A stretch of 64,000 nt of DNA from Leclercia pneumoniae (lineage in GTDB: Bacteria; Pseudomonadota; Gammaproteobacteria; Enterobacterales; Enterobacteriaceae): contig NZ_CP071383.1 of assembly GCF_017348915.1 (NCBI RefSeq), forward strand, positions 186,001 to 250,000, in the 5' to 3' direction. A program made the translations under genes and the position numbers. The notes below the pieces were generated by a model that searched no databases, was not told the origin of the DNA, and was given only the letters and a program-made list of their open reading frames with translations. Of this stretch, positions 55,237-62,685 are shown one piece after another. The first letter of the stretch is position 1. Each line of letters starts with the position of its first letter.

Positions 55237-56106
55237 ATGCTGCCAGAACAATCAACCCGATTAAATAAATACATTAGCGAGAGCGGAATTTGCTCACGTC
55301 GCGAAGCAGACCGTTACATCGAACAGGGTAACGTGTTTATCAACGGCAAACGCGCCACCATTGGCGACCAGGTTACGCCCGGCGACGTGGTGAAAGTAAA
55401 TGGTCAACTCATCGAGCCGCGTGATGCAGAAGACCTGGTATTTATCGCGTTGAACAAACCGGTTGGCATCGTTAGCACCACCGAAGATGGCGAGCGCGAT
55501 AACATCGTTGATTTCGTCAACCACAGCACCCGCATCTTCCCGATTGGCCGCCTGGATAAAGACTCTCAGGGGCTGATTTTCCTCACCAACCATGGCGATC
55601 TGGTTAACAAAATCCTGCGTGCCGGTAACGATCACGAGAAAGAGTACATTGTGACGGTGAACAAAGCGGTCACCGATGAATTTATCCAGGGCATGGGCGC
55701 AGGCGTGCCGATTTTGGGCACCGTCACGAAGAAATGTAAGGTGAAGAAAGAGGGGCCATTCTCGTTTCGCATTACATTGGTACAGGGACTAAACCGCCAG
55801 ATCCGTCGTATGTGCGAGCATTTCGGCTATGAAGTCACAAAGCTCGAACGCACGCGCATTATGAACGTCAGCCTGTCCGGTATTCCGCTGGGCGAGTGGC
55901 GCGACCTGACCGGCGACGAGCTGATTGAGCTGTTCAGGCTGATCGAAAACTCCTCTTCTGAAGCGAAGCCAAAGGCGAAAGCAAAACCGAAAACGCAGGC
56001 GATTAAGCGCCCGGTCGTAAAGGCGCCGCCTGCTGAAGAAAAAGGGCGGGGCAAGCCCGCGGGGAAACGCTTTACCCAGCCGGGCCGTAAAAAGAAAGGG
56101 CGCTAA
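55237..56106 (+). CDS. rluF: 23S rRNA pseudouridine(2604) synthase RluF
   Basis: Isomerises U2604 of 23S rRNA (and U35 of tRNA-Tyr in E. coli). It has 289 residues with an N-terminal S4 RNA-binding domain (about 7-60), the catalytic aspartate in GRLDKDSQG (D107) and a Lys/Pro-rich basic tail after about 240. Its TAA directly abuts the convergent yjbD stop. Confidence 0.96.
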   Translation: MLPEQSTRLNKYISESGICSRREADRYIEQGNVFINGKRATIGDQVTPGDVVKVNGQLIEPRDAEDLVFIALNKPVGIVSTTEDGERDNIVDFVNHSTRIFPIGRLDKDSQGLIFLTNHGDLVNKILRAGNDHEKEYIVTVNKAVTDEFIQGMGAGVPILGTVTKKCKVKKEGPFSFRITLVQGLNRQIRRMCEHFGYEVTKLERTRIMNVSLSGIPLGEWRDLTGDELIELFRLIENSSSEAKPKAKAKPKTQAIKRPVVKAPPAEEKGRGKPAGKRFTQPGRKKKGR

Positions 56107-56379
56107 TTAGCGCCTTCCACGGGTTGATGTATTGGCTGACCAGGAGAAGGTCGCCTCTGCATCCGGTTTATAAGCCTGCTCTTTTTTCAGCTTGCGGGCT
56201 TTCTTCGCCGCGGCTTCACGCTGCGCCATCAGTTTATCGATGTACTCTTTTTTAACCTGATTGGTTTCGGCGTTCGTTAGCGTACGGCCATGCGCGATAC
56301 GGGCGCGATCGAGTAGCGTTTTGAGTTCGCGCTGCTCGGCTTCTGTCATCTCTTTCTGGGTCAAACGGGGTGTCGCCAT
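56107..56379 (-). CDS. yjbD: DUF3811 family protein YjbD
   Basis: A 90-residue basic, helical cytoplasmic protein. I chose the ATG at 56377-56379 (MATPRLTQKEMTEAEQ), which matches E. coli YjbD; the longer frame upstream has no support. Function is unknown. It is convergent with rluF with no gap. Confidence 0.92.
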   Translation of the reverse strand: MATPRLTQKEMTEAEQRELKTLLDRARIAHGRTLTNAETNQVKKEYIDKLMAQREAAAKKARKLKKEQAYKPDAEATFSWSANTSTRGRR

Positions 56380-56428
56380 TGCGAAGCCTCCTGAAGGGGA
56401 GGCTTCAGTGTAAAGCAAGTGTCGCCAA

Positions 56429-57373
56429 TTAACCCTGCTTTACCGCATCTTTTTTCGGTTGTTCATCAATCGCTTTGCCGGACCAGTAGCCCGCCAGCAG
56501 AGAGCCGGACAGGTTGTGCCAGACGGAGAACAGCGCGCCCGGCAATGCCGCCAGCGGTGAAAAGTAGATCTTGCCAAGCGCCGCCGCCAGGCCGGAGTTC
56601 TGCATCCCCACTTCAATGGCCAGCGTGCGGCAGGTGGATTCATCAAAGCCAAAGAGCTTACCGCCCCAGTAGCCACTCAGCAGCCCGATAATGTTGTGCA
56701 GCACCACCGCAATAATGACGACAAAGCCGACGGAGGCGATATGTGCAGCCGAGCCGGCCACTACGGCGCTGATAATAGCCAGAATACAGACCATCGAAAA
56801 GGCGGGCAGATACGGCTCAACCGCCTTTACCACGCGCGGGAAAAGATGGTGAATAACCAGACCCAGCGCAATAGGGATCACCACGATTTGCAGGATGCTG
56901 AGCAGCATTCCCATCACATCCACCTGAATATGCGCATCAACGTACAGGCGGGTTAACAGCGGGGTGGCGATCACGCCCACCAGGGTCGACACCGAAGAGA
57001 TAGTCACCGAAAGTGCGACATCCCCTTTTGCCAGATAGATCATTACGTTAGAGGCGGTTCCGCTGGCAACGCTGCCCACCAGTACCATACCGGCAGAGAG
57101 GTCAGGCGGCATTTTAAACGCCATCGCCAGCAGCCAGGCGGCGAGCGGCATGATCAGGTAGTGCAGGAAAGTGCCCGCCGCGACCGGTGCCGGGCGCGAC
57201 AGCACGCGCTTAAAGTCGTCGATTTTTAAATGGACGCCCATGCCGAACATAATCAGCATCAGCAGGGTTGTGATCCAGGGGCCAATGGCGGTGAAATGGG
57301 TGGGCGTGTAATACGCGAGTACAGAGAGCAGCAGTGCCCATAGCGGGAACAGCCTGGTGATAACGGCTAACAT
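56429..57373 (-). CDS. panS: bile acid:sodium symporter family protein, probably ketopantoate transporter PanS
   Basis: A 314-residue inner-membrane carrier with about ten transmembrane segments. BASS-family landmarks are present: [15 protein letters not shown] in the first half and the sodium-site motif [14 protein letters not shown] in the second. The whole protein resembles Salmonella PanS, which imports ketopantoate for CoA synthesis; the substrate here is inferred. It is transcribed on the same strand as rtcR but separated from it by the rtcR terminator. Confidence 0.75.
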   Translation of the reverse strand: MLAVITRLFPLWALLLSVLAYYTPTHFTAIGPWITTLLMLIMFGMGVHLKIDDFKRVLSRPAPVAAGTFLHYLIMPLAAWLLAMAFKMPPDLSAGMVLVGSVASGTASNVMIYLAKGDVALSVTISSVSTLVGVIATPLLTRLYVDAHIQVDVMGMLLSILQIVVIPIALGLVIHHLFPRVVKAVEPYLPAFSMVCILAIISAVVAGSAAHIASVGFVVIIAVVLHNIIGLLSGYWGGKLFGFDESTCRTLAIEVGMQNSGLAAALGKIYFSPLAALPGALFSVWHNLSGSLLAGYWSGKAIDEQPKKDAVKQG

Positions 57374-57410
57374 AGGTTTTCCTTGCGATTGTGTTGTGTT
57401 GTTTCTTTAT

Positions 57411-57437
57411 AAAAAAAGCCGGGTTCGAGCCCGGCCA
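57411..57437 (-). terminator. rtcR terminator
   Basis: On the minus strand GCCGGG / CCCGGC with a CTCGAA loop (57418-57435) is followed by seven T, about 50 bases after the rtcR stop. Confidence 0.9.
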
Positions 57438-57484
57438 TAGGTATTGTTTATCCTGCTAATGAATTTTATTCAAACAAATTCTCT

Positions 57485-59059
57485 TCATGATCCCGCGCGG
57501 AGGCTCTCCCAGCTCAGCCCAAAGCGGGCCAGGTATTTACGTAACCTGTCGGCATCGTTTGGATTCGCCTTTTTTAATCGCGAAACAGCAAAAAGCTCAC
57601 GGCCCGCCTCGGAGAGTGAAGCACTGCGCCGACACACCTCCAGCACCGTCTCCAGCTGACGCTGCTCGAAGAGATCGATCTCAGGCAGTGGCGTTGTCGA
57701 CGCTGTTTGCCAGCTGGCCTGCAGGCGCTCAATTTCCTCTTCTACCAGCATCAGGGTAATGCGTCCCTGTTCGGCAAGGGTCGCCATGCGCGCTATCGAT
57801 GCGCTCAGTTCGCGGAAATTACCGCGCCACAGCGCGGAGGGAGAACTGGCGAAGCGCAGATAGCGCTCGCGCGCGTCTTTATCAAATCGTACCTGCGCCT
57901 GCGCTTCGGTCGAAAAACGGTGCAGTTCGTACTCTACGTTCGGCGCAATATCCTCCCGGCGCTGTGCCAGCCCCGGTAGCGCGAAGCTCCACATATTGAT
58001 ACGGGCGTAGAGATCTTCGCGAAAACGACCTTCTGCCACCCACTGGCGCAGATCCCGGTGCGTGCCCGCGATCAGCTGAAAATCACTCTGCACCTCTTTA
58101 TCCGAGCCAAACGGGAAAAAGGTCTTCTCTTCAATGGCCTTTAACAGCATGGCCTGTTCGTCGAGGCCCAGTTCCGCAACCTCATCTAAAAACAGCACGC
58201 CGCCGTCGGCCTCACGTAATAGCCCCGTTCGGGCCGTCTGCGCGCCGGTAAAGGCCCCTTTCACATGGCCGAACAGCGTCGACATGGCGTTGTCGCCGCG
58301 CAGCGTGGCGCAGTTCACCGCGACTAATCTGCCAGAGACCCGATGGCGCGCCTGTTTAAGCTGATAAATGCGGTTGGCGAGAAACGATTTGCCAGCCCCC
58401 GTCGGGCCTGTCAGCAGTAGAGGCGCTGTAGAACGCAGCGCAACGCGCTCAATCTGATCGATAAGGGCGTTAAAAGTGGCATTGCGGGTGTCGATTCCGG
58501 CTTTCAGGAACGAAACGGACTGCTGCTGCTCGCGCTGAAAGCGGCTGGTTAAGGTCGTATACCGGCTCAAATCCAGGTCGATGATTGAGTAACTGCCCGC
58601 GGCGATGGCCTCTTCCGGCGCGCCTCTGGCGGCCGGACCGGTTTGCAACAGGCTGGCAGGGAGATATCGCGCTTCGGTCAGCAAAAACCAGCAAATTTGT
58701 GCCACGTGCGTCCCGGTGGTGATGTGCACCAGGTACTCTTCATTGTCCGTATCGAAGGGGTAGTGGGTCGCAAAGTCGAGAAACGCGGCGTACACCTCTT
58801 CAAAATCCCAGGGGTCTTTTATGATGACCGGGCAAGGGCGAACCTCGGTATGGGGTGAAAGAAGGGCGATATCTTCTGCGATCTGCTGAGCCATGCTCTG
58901 ATCGTGCGGCTGATGAATGAGCTCCAGTCGGTCGACAGGAAAGTCTGGCTGCTGACACAGCCCGACGGTAGGCCGCCATTTGCGAAAGCGGTTTGCCCGT
59001 TTTCCGCGTTTATCCATCACCGTGCCGAGCACGCCAATCACTACCCGCCGTTTCTTCAT
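57485..59059 (-). CDS. rtcR: sigma-54-dependent transcriptional activator RtcR
   Basis: Activator of RNA-repair genes. It has 524 residues: an N-terminal CARF-like Rossmann domain (about 1-180, with HITTGTHVAQICW) that senses an RNA-derived ligand, and an AAA+ domain with Walker A GPTGAGKS at 218-225, the sigma-54 contact loop GAFTGA at 268-273 and Walker B GVLFLDE at about 287-293. A C-terminal region binds DNA. In E. coli it is inhibited by its CARF domain until RNA damage occurs. It is divergent from the slipin-rtcB-RlaP operon. Confidence 0.95.
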   Translation of the reverse strand: MKKRRVVIGVLGTVMDKRGKRANRFRKWRPTVGLCQQPDFPVDRLELIHQPHDQSMAQQIAEDIALLSPHTEVRPCPVIIKDPWDFEEVYAAFLDFATHYPFDTDNEEYLVHITTGTHVAQICWFLLTEARYLPASLLQTGPAARGAPEEAIAAGSYSIIDLDLSRYTTLTSRFQREQQQSVSFLKAGIDTRNATFNALIDQIERVALRSTAPLLLTGPTGAGKSFLANRIYQLKQARHRVSGRLVAVNCATLRGDNAMSTLFGHVKGAFTGAQTARTGLLREADGGVLFLDEVAELGLDEQAMLLKAIEEKTFFPFGSDKEVQSDFQLIAGTHRDLRQWVAEGRFREDLYARINMWSFALPGLAQRREDIAPNVEYELHRFSTEAQAQVRFDKDARERYLRFASSPSALWRGNFRELSASIARMATLAEQGRITLMLVEEEIERLQASWQTASTTPLPEIDLFEQRQLETVLEVCRRSASLSEAGRELFAVSRLKKANPNDADRLRKYLARFGLSWESLRAGS

Positions 59060-59060
59060 G

Positions 59061-59125
59061 TTTATCCCAAAAGATAAAAGTCGATATCAAAAGATAAAAA
59101 TTATCTGCAGATCATGCAATGTCAA
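59061..59125. promoter_or_regulatory. candidate RtcR upstream activating sites
   Basis: Two direct copies of CAAAAGATAAAA lie 20 bp apart (59068-59079 and 59088-59099). They are part of dyads TTTATC-N6-GATAAA (59061-59078) and GATAA-N3-TTATC (59093-59105). They are 90-135 bp upstream of the sigma-54 promoter, the usual range for enhancer-binding proteins, and directly upstream of rtcR, so autoregulation is possible. Inferred from pattern and position. Confidence 0.5.
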
Positions 59126-59194
59126 AATAGACGATAAAAAATAAATATCCATTAATTCAGTTACATAAAAATTTATTCGCCATTTTCCTTTTGT

Positions 59195-59210
59195 TGGCAC
59201 GCTTATGGCA
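59195..59210 (+). promoter_or_regulatory. sigma-54 promoter of the slipin-rtcB-RlaP operon
   Basis: TGGCACG-N4-TGGCA matches the -24/-12 consensus TGGCACR-N4-TTGCW with one mismatch; the invariant GG (59196-59197) and GC (59208-59209) are present with correct spacing. Transcription should begin near 59221. Confidence 0.88.
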
Positions 59211-59220
59211 ATAACTCCTC

Positions 59221-59375
59221 TGTCAGTACGTTGAGCACGCAGGGGGTTAAGGCCCCGCCGGCGCACCAGGAACGGCGAACACTGTTTTCCCGGGGCGTTC
59301 CGTCAACCAATGACACCCAGGGGTTCGATTCCCCATTCATTTCCCCAATGAAAACTGGTTGTGACTCATAAATGG
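59221..59375 (+). ncRNA. structured leader RNA 1 with a tRNA T-arm mimic (Y-RNA/YrlA-like)
   Basis: This gene-free segment after the sigma-54 start site can form a GGGG-loop-CCCC hairpin (59243-59256) and a GGAACG / CGTTCC stem (59269-59301). Next comes a CAACCA / TGGTTG stem (59304-59309 with 59356-59361) enclosing a perfect T-arm, GGGGTTCGATTCCCC (59320-59334), and a TTCATT / AATGAA hairpin (59336-59352). The D-arm-like, long-arm and T-arm order resembles the tRNA-like module of bacterial Y RNAs that sit upstream of rtc genes in Salmonella. No full cloverleaf can be drawn, so it is not a tRNA gene. Confidence 0.6.
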
Positions 59376-59380
59376 TAAAG

Positions 59381-59477
59381 AGGGGCGGTGTTTAGCCCCA
59401 AAGAAGGTGGCCGGTAACGGTGCTGGATCGCAGGCAAGAGGGATCTCCCCTGCGATTTCGCTCCTGCACCCGCCCCT
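59381..59477 (+). ncRNA. structured leader RNA 2 with paired ends
   Basis: AGGGGCGGTG (59381-59390) pairs with CACCCGCCCCT (59467-59477), one bulged base, closing a domain of 97 nt. Inside is an 8-bp hairpin ATCGCAGG / CCTGCGAT (59427-59434, 59449-59456). Its ends-paired architecture is Y-RNA-like. It finishes 20 bases before the slipin start codon and has no terminator, so it is probably processed from the operon mRNA or acts in cis. Confidence 0.5.
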
Positions 59478-59497
59478 GATTTTAAAAGGAAAATAAA

Positions 59498-60625
59498 ATG
59501 ATAAAAAAAATTACGGTACGCAAAGGTCAACTGGCGCTGCTGGCGAAGCGTGGCGATTACTACAAGGTACTTGAGGCGGGTGAACACCGCCTGCCATGGT
59601 TCAACACGCCGGACGTATTAGTGGTTAGCCGCGACGGCAGTGAAGTCCCGGCAGCACTCGCCGACTATTTACGCCGCTTCCAGCCAGCCTGGGTAGACAC
59701 ATACTGCCTGGTCGTGGAATTAACAGATAATGAAGTCGGGGTGTTGTACAGGAATGGCGTCATTGAGGAGGTGATCCCTCCCGCCTCCCGACGTCTGTTC
59801 TGGCAGGACGATGACGCGCTGAAGCTGGTGCGGTTCGACACGCGCCAGGTTCAGGTGCCCGACGACGTGATGGCTGCCGTATTGCAGCCCCGTCGTAACG
59901 GCGCGGTGAAAGGGCGTGACGCGATACAGGTGGTTCAGGTGCCCGCCTGGCACGTGGGGGTATTAAAAATCGATGGTGAAACCCAGCCGTTGCTAATGCC
60001 GGGCATGAGCGCCTGGTGGAAAGTGAATCATCTGGTCGAGGCGGAAGTGGTCGACACCCGTTTGCAGGTGCTGGAAGTGGCGGGGCAGGAGATCCTGACG
60101 AAGGATAAAGTGAACCTGCGCCTCAATCTTGCGGCGAACTGGCGTTATCGCGATGTGTTGCAGGCATTTGGCCAGCTTACCCGTCCGCTTGATCATCTGT
60201 ACCGCGAATTACAGTTTGCTCTGCGCGAAGCGGTAGGTACCCGTACGCTGGACGAACTGCTCGAAGATAAGCAGGTCATCGACGAGGTGGTCAGCAAGCA
60301 GGTCGATGCCCGAATGGCACCCTTTGGGATCGATATCGCCTCTTTAGGGGTGAAAGACATTGTCTTACCGGGGGATATGAAAACCATCCTCTCCCGCCTG
60401 GTTGAGGCTGAAAAATCGGCGCAGGCTAATGTCATCCGCCGACGCGAAGAGACCGCCGCCACCCGTTCGCTGTTAAATACGGCGAAAGTGATGGAAAACA
60501 ACCCGGTCGCTCTGCGCTTAAAAGAGCTGGAAACGCTGGAAAGAGTGGCAGAACGCATCGATAAAATCTCGGTGTTTGGTGGCCTGGGTCAAGTCCTGCA
60601 CGGATTAGTGAATCTTAAGGGGTAG
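59498..60625 (+). CDS. SPFH-domain (slipin-like) protein of the RNA-repair operon
   Basis: A 375-residue protein with an SPFH (band-7) domain from about 180 to 310 (VLEVAGQEILTKDKVNLRLN) and a helical C-terminus. Unlike classical slipins it has no N-terminal transmembrane segment. Instead, three related beta-rich units occur at about 10-45, 78-117 and 150-190, each with a hydrophobic strand, a short turn with Gly, a Leu/Ile-Pro segment and a Trp/Phe pair. The ribosome binding site is AAAGGAAA. It ends four bases before rtcB. Its role in RNA repair is unknown; scaffolding is a guess. Confidence 0.85.
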   Translation: MIKKITVRKGQLALLAKRGDYYKVLEAGEHRLPWFNTPDVLVVSRDGSEVPAALADYLRRFQPAWVDTYCLVVELTDNEVGVLYRNGVIEEVIPPASRRLFWQDDDALKLVRFDTRQVQVPDDVMAAVLQPRRNGAVKGRDAIQVVQVPAWHVGVLKIDGETQPLLMPGMSAWWKVNHLVEAEVVDTRLQVLEVAGQEILTKDKVNLRLNLAANWRYRDVLQAFGQLTRPLDHLYRELQFALREAVGTRTLDELLEDKQVIDEVVSKQVDARMAPFGIDIASLGVKDIVLPGDMKTILSRLVEAEKSAQANVIRRREETAATRSLLNTAKVMENNPVALRLKELETLERVAERIDKISVFGGLGQVLHGLVNLKG

Positions 60626-60629
60626 TGCA

Positions 60630-61856
60630 ATGCAGCATCACGAATTTCAACTTTTGACGGCGCAGAACAGTGCGCCGGTAAAAATGTGGACCCATGGGGT
60701 TCCGGTCGAGCCCGAGGCGCAAGAGCAACTGCTGAACACTGCAAGAATGCCCTTTATCTTTAAACATCTGGCGGTGATGCCTGATGTGCATCTTGGTAAA
60801 GGGTCGACCATTGGCAGCGTCATCCCGACCAAAGGGGCCATTATTCCGGCGGCGGTGGGCGTCGATATCGGCTGTGGGATGATCGCCGTGCGCACCTCGC
60901 TGGTGGCCAGCGATCTGCCGGATAACCTGGGCGGATTGCGTAGCGCCATTGAGCAGGCGGTGCCGCACGGACGGACTAACATCCGTTCTCGTCGCGATAA
61001 AGGGGCCTGGGAAACGCCTCCTGCGGAAGTGGATACCCACTGGGCCGGGCTGGCGCCGCGCTTCAAACGGCTGACGGATAAATACCCTCAGTTGCTGAAA
61101 ACTAACCATTATCAGCATCTGGGTACGCTGGGCACCGGTAACCACTTTATTGAAGTGTGCCTCGATGAACAGCAGCGAGTATGGGTGATGCTGCACAGCG
61201 GTTCGCGCGGCGTAGGAAATGCGATTGGCAACCTGTTTATCACCCTGGCCCAGAAAGATATGCAGCAACATCTCGCGCATTTGCCGGATAAAAACCTGGC
61301 GTATTTCCAGGAGGGGAGCCGCCACTATAACGACTACATCGAAGCCGTGGAGTGGGCACAGGATTTTGCGCGTCATAACCGCGAGGTGATGATGTCCCGG
61401 GTACTGAGCGCACTGTCACACATAATCGCCAAACCCTTTATGACTCAGCAAGAGGCGGTCAATTGCCACCATAACTACGTGCAGAAAGAGCACCATTTTG
61501 GTGAAGAAGTGCTGGTTACGCGTAAAGGGGCGGTGTCGGCGCAAAAGGGGCAATTAGGGATTATCCCCGGTTCCATGGGGGCGAAGAGCTTTATCGTGCG
61601 CGGGTTAGGCAATGAAGAGAGTTTTTGCTCCTGCAGCCACGGGGCCGGGCGTGTAATGAGCCGGACGGCGGCGAAAAAACGGTTCACCGTGGCGGATCAG
61701 ATCCGCGCCACCGCCCACGTGGAATGTCGAAAAGACAGCGAGGTGATCGATGAGATCCCCATGGCATATAAAGACATCGAAGCCGTGATGGCGGCGCAAT
61801 CGTCCCTGGTCGAAGTGGTCCATACCTTGCGTCAGGTGGTCTGTGTAAAAGGATAA
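60630..61856 (+). CDS. rtcB: RNA-splicing ligase RtcB
   Basis: GTP- and Mn-dependent ligase that seals 2',3'-cyclic phosphate or 3'-phosphate RNA ends to 5'-OH ends. It has 408 residues, the E. coli length. Metal-site motifs PDVHLGKG and GVDIGCGM (near 51-84), the GNHFIE motif, and the guanylated histidine in CSCSHGAGRVMSR (near 337) are all present. It likely repairs tRNAs or rRNA cut by toxins. It stands between the slipin and the nucleotidyltransferase; rtcA is missing. Confidence 0.97.
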   Translation: MQHHEFQLLTAQNSAPVKMWTHGVPVEPEAQEQLLNTARMPFIFKHLAVMPDVHLGKGSTIGSVIPTKGAIIPAAVGVDIGCGMIAVRTSLVASDLPDNLGGLRSAIEQAVPHGRTNIRSRRDKGAWETPPAEVDTHWAGLAPRFKRLTDKYPQLLKTNHYQHLGTLGTGNHFIEVCLDEQQRVWVMLHSGSRGVGNAIGNLFITLAQKDMQQHLAHLPDKNLAYFQEGSRHYNDYIEAVEWAQDFARHNREVMMSRVLSALSHIIAKPFMTQQEAVNCHHNYVQKEHHFGEEVLVTRKGAVSAQKGQLGIIPGSMGAKSFIVRGLGNEESFCSCSHGAGRVMSRTAAKKRFTVADQIRATAHVECRKDSEVIDEIPMAYKDIEAVMAAQSSLVEVVHTLRQVVCVKG

Positions 61857-61860
61857 AAAG

Positions 61861-62649
61861 ATGGCAAATAACGGAGTCGATGCCGCCATGCGTGACCGCG
61901 TGCGGCAGCAGCTAGAAGAGGTCGAACAGCGCTTTAACGTGAAGGTGCTTTACGCCTGCGAATCGGGCAGCCGGGGCTGGGGCTTTGCCTCACCGGATAG
62001 CGACTACGACGTACGCTTTCTCTATGTGCATCAACCTGAATGGTACCTGCGCGTTGAGCCGCAGCGCGATGTGATAGAGCTGCCGATAGATGACGAACTG
62101 GATGTTTGCGGCTGGGAATGGCGCAAAGCGCTGGGCTTGCTCAAGGCGGCGAACCCCACCTTAATCGAGTGGCTCGATTCGCCGGTGGTCTATCAGCAGA
62201 ACGACGCGGTATTAGCGGAGCTGCGAGCATTAGTCCCGCAGTGGTTTTCCCCGGTGCGGGCACGCTGGCACTACTACTCAATGGCACGGAAAAACTTCCG
62301 CAGCTATTTGCAGGGGGATGAGGTTCGGCTGAAGAAGTACTTTTACGTTCTGCGTCCGCTGTTAGCGGTGCGCTGGGTCGAAGCGGGCAGAGGGGTGCCG
62401 CCGATGCGATTTGCCGAGCTGTTGGCAGGAAGCGAGCTGGAGCCGCCGCTACGCCAGGAAATAGATGAACTCCTGGCCATCAAACAGCGCGCCGGTGAAG
62501 CGCAGTACGGCCCCCGACGGCCGCTTCTGCACGCGTTTTTGCAGCAAGAACTGGCGCGGGGTGAGGTGCCGCCTACGCTGCCTGATGGCCGTGAAGGCGA
62601 CATAAAAACGCTGGATGCCCTGTTGATGAAAACAGTGCTGGCGAGCTAA
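61861..62649 (+). CDS. RlaP-type nucleotidyltransferase (polymerase-beta superfamily)
   Basis: A 262-residue protein with the polymerase-beta nucleotidyltransferase motif GSRGWGFASPDSDYDV (36-51). Asp46/Asp48 or Asp48/Asp50 are the expected metal ligands, with a further Asp near 80-82 (DDELDV). It resembles the RNA-ligase-associated RlaP family found beside RtcB. It may add nucleotides to, or modify, damaged RNA ends before ligation; the substrate is not known. Four bases separate it from rtcB. Last gene of the operon. Confidence 0.85.
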   Translation: MANNGVDAAMRDRVRQQLEEVEQRFNVKVLYACESGSRGWGFASPDSDYDVRFLYVHQPEWYLRVEPQRDVIELPIDDELDVCGWEWRKALGLLKAANPTLIEWLDSPVVYQQNDAVLAELRALVPQWFSPVRARWHYYSMARKNFRSYLQGDEVRLKKYFYVLRPLLAVRWVEAGRGVPPMRFAELLAGSELEPPLRQEIDELLAIKQRAGEAQYGPRRPLLHAFLQQELARGEVPPTLPDGREGDIKTLDALLMKTVLAS

Positions 62650-62685
62650 AAAAAGCCCGGTTGCGATGGCACCGGGCTTTTTTAT
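62648..62685. terminator. bidirectional terminator between the RNA-repair operon and lysC
   Basis: AAAAGCCCGGT / ACCGGGCTTTT stem (62651-62681) flanked by A and T runs. It serves the plus-strand operon and also the convergent lysC, whose stop codon is in the same segment. Confidence 0.9.

Noticed and set aside
59281..59345. A possible extra tRNA gene around the GGGGTTCGATTCCCC T-arm
   Set aside because: No matching acceptor stem, anticodon arm and CCA can be drawn at the required distances. It is treated as a tRNA-like leader RNA.
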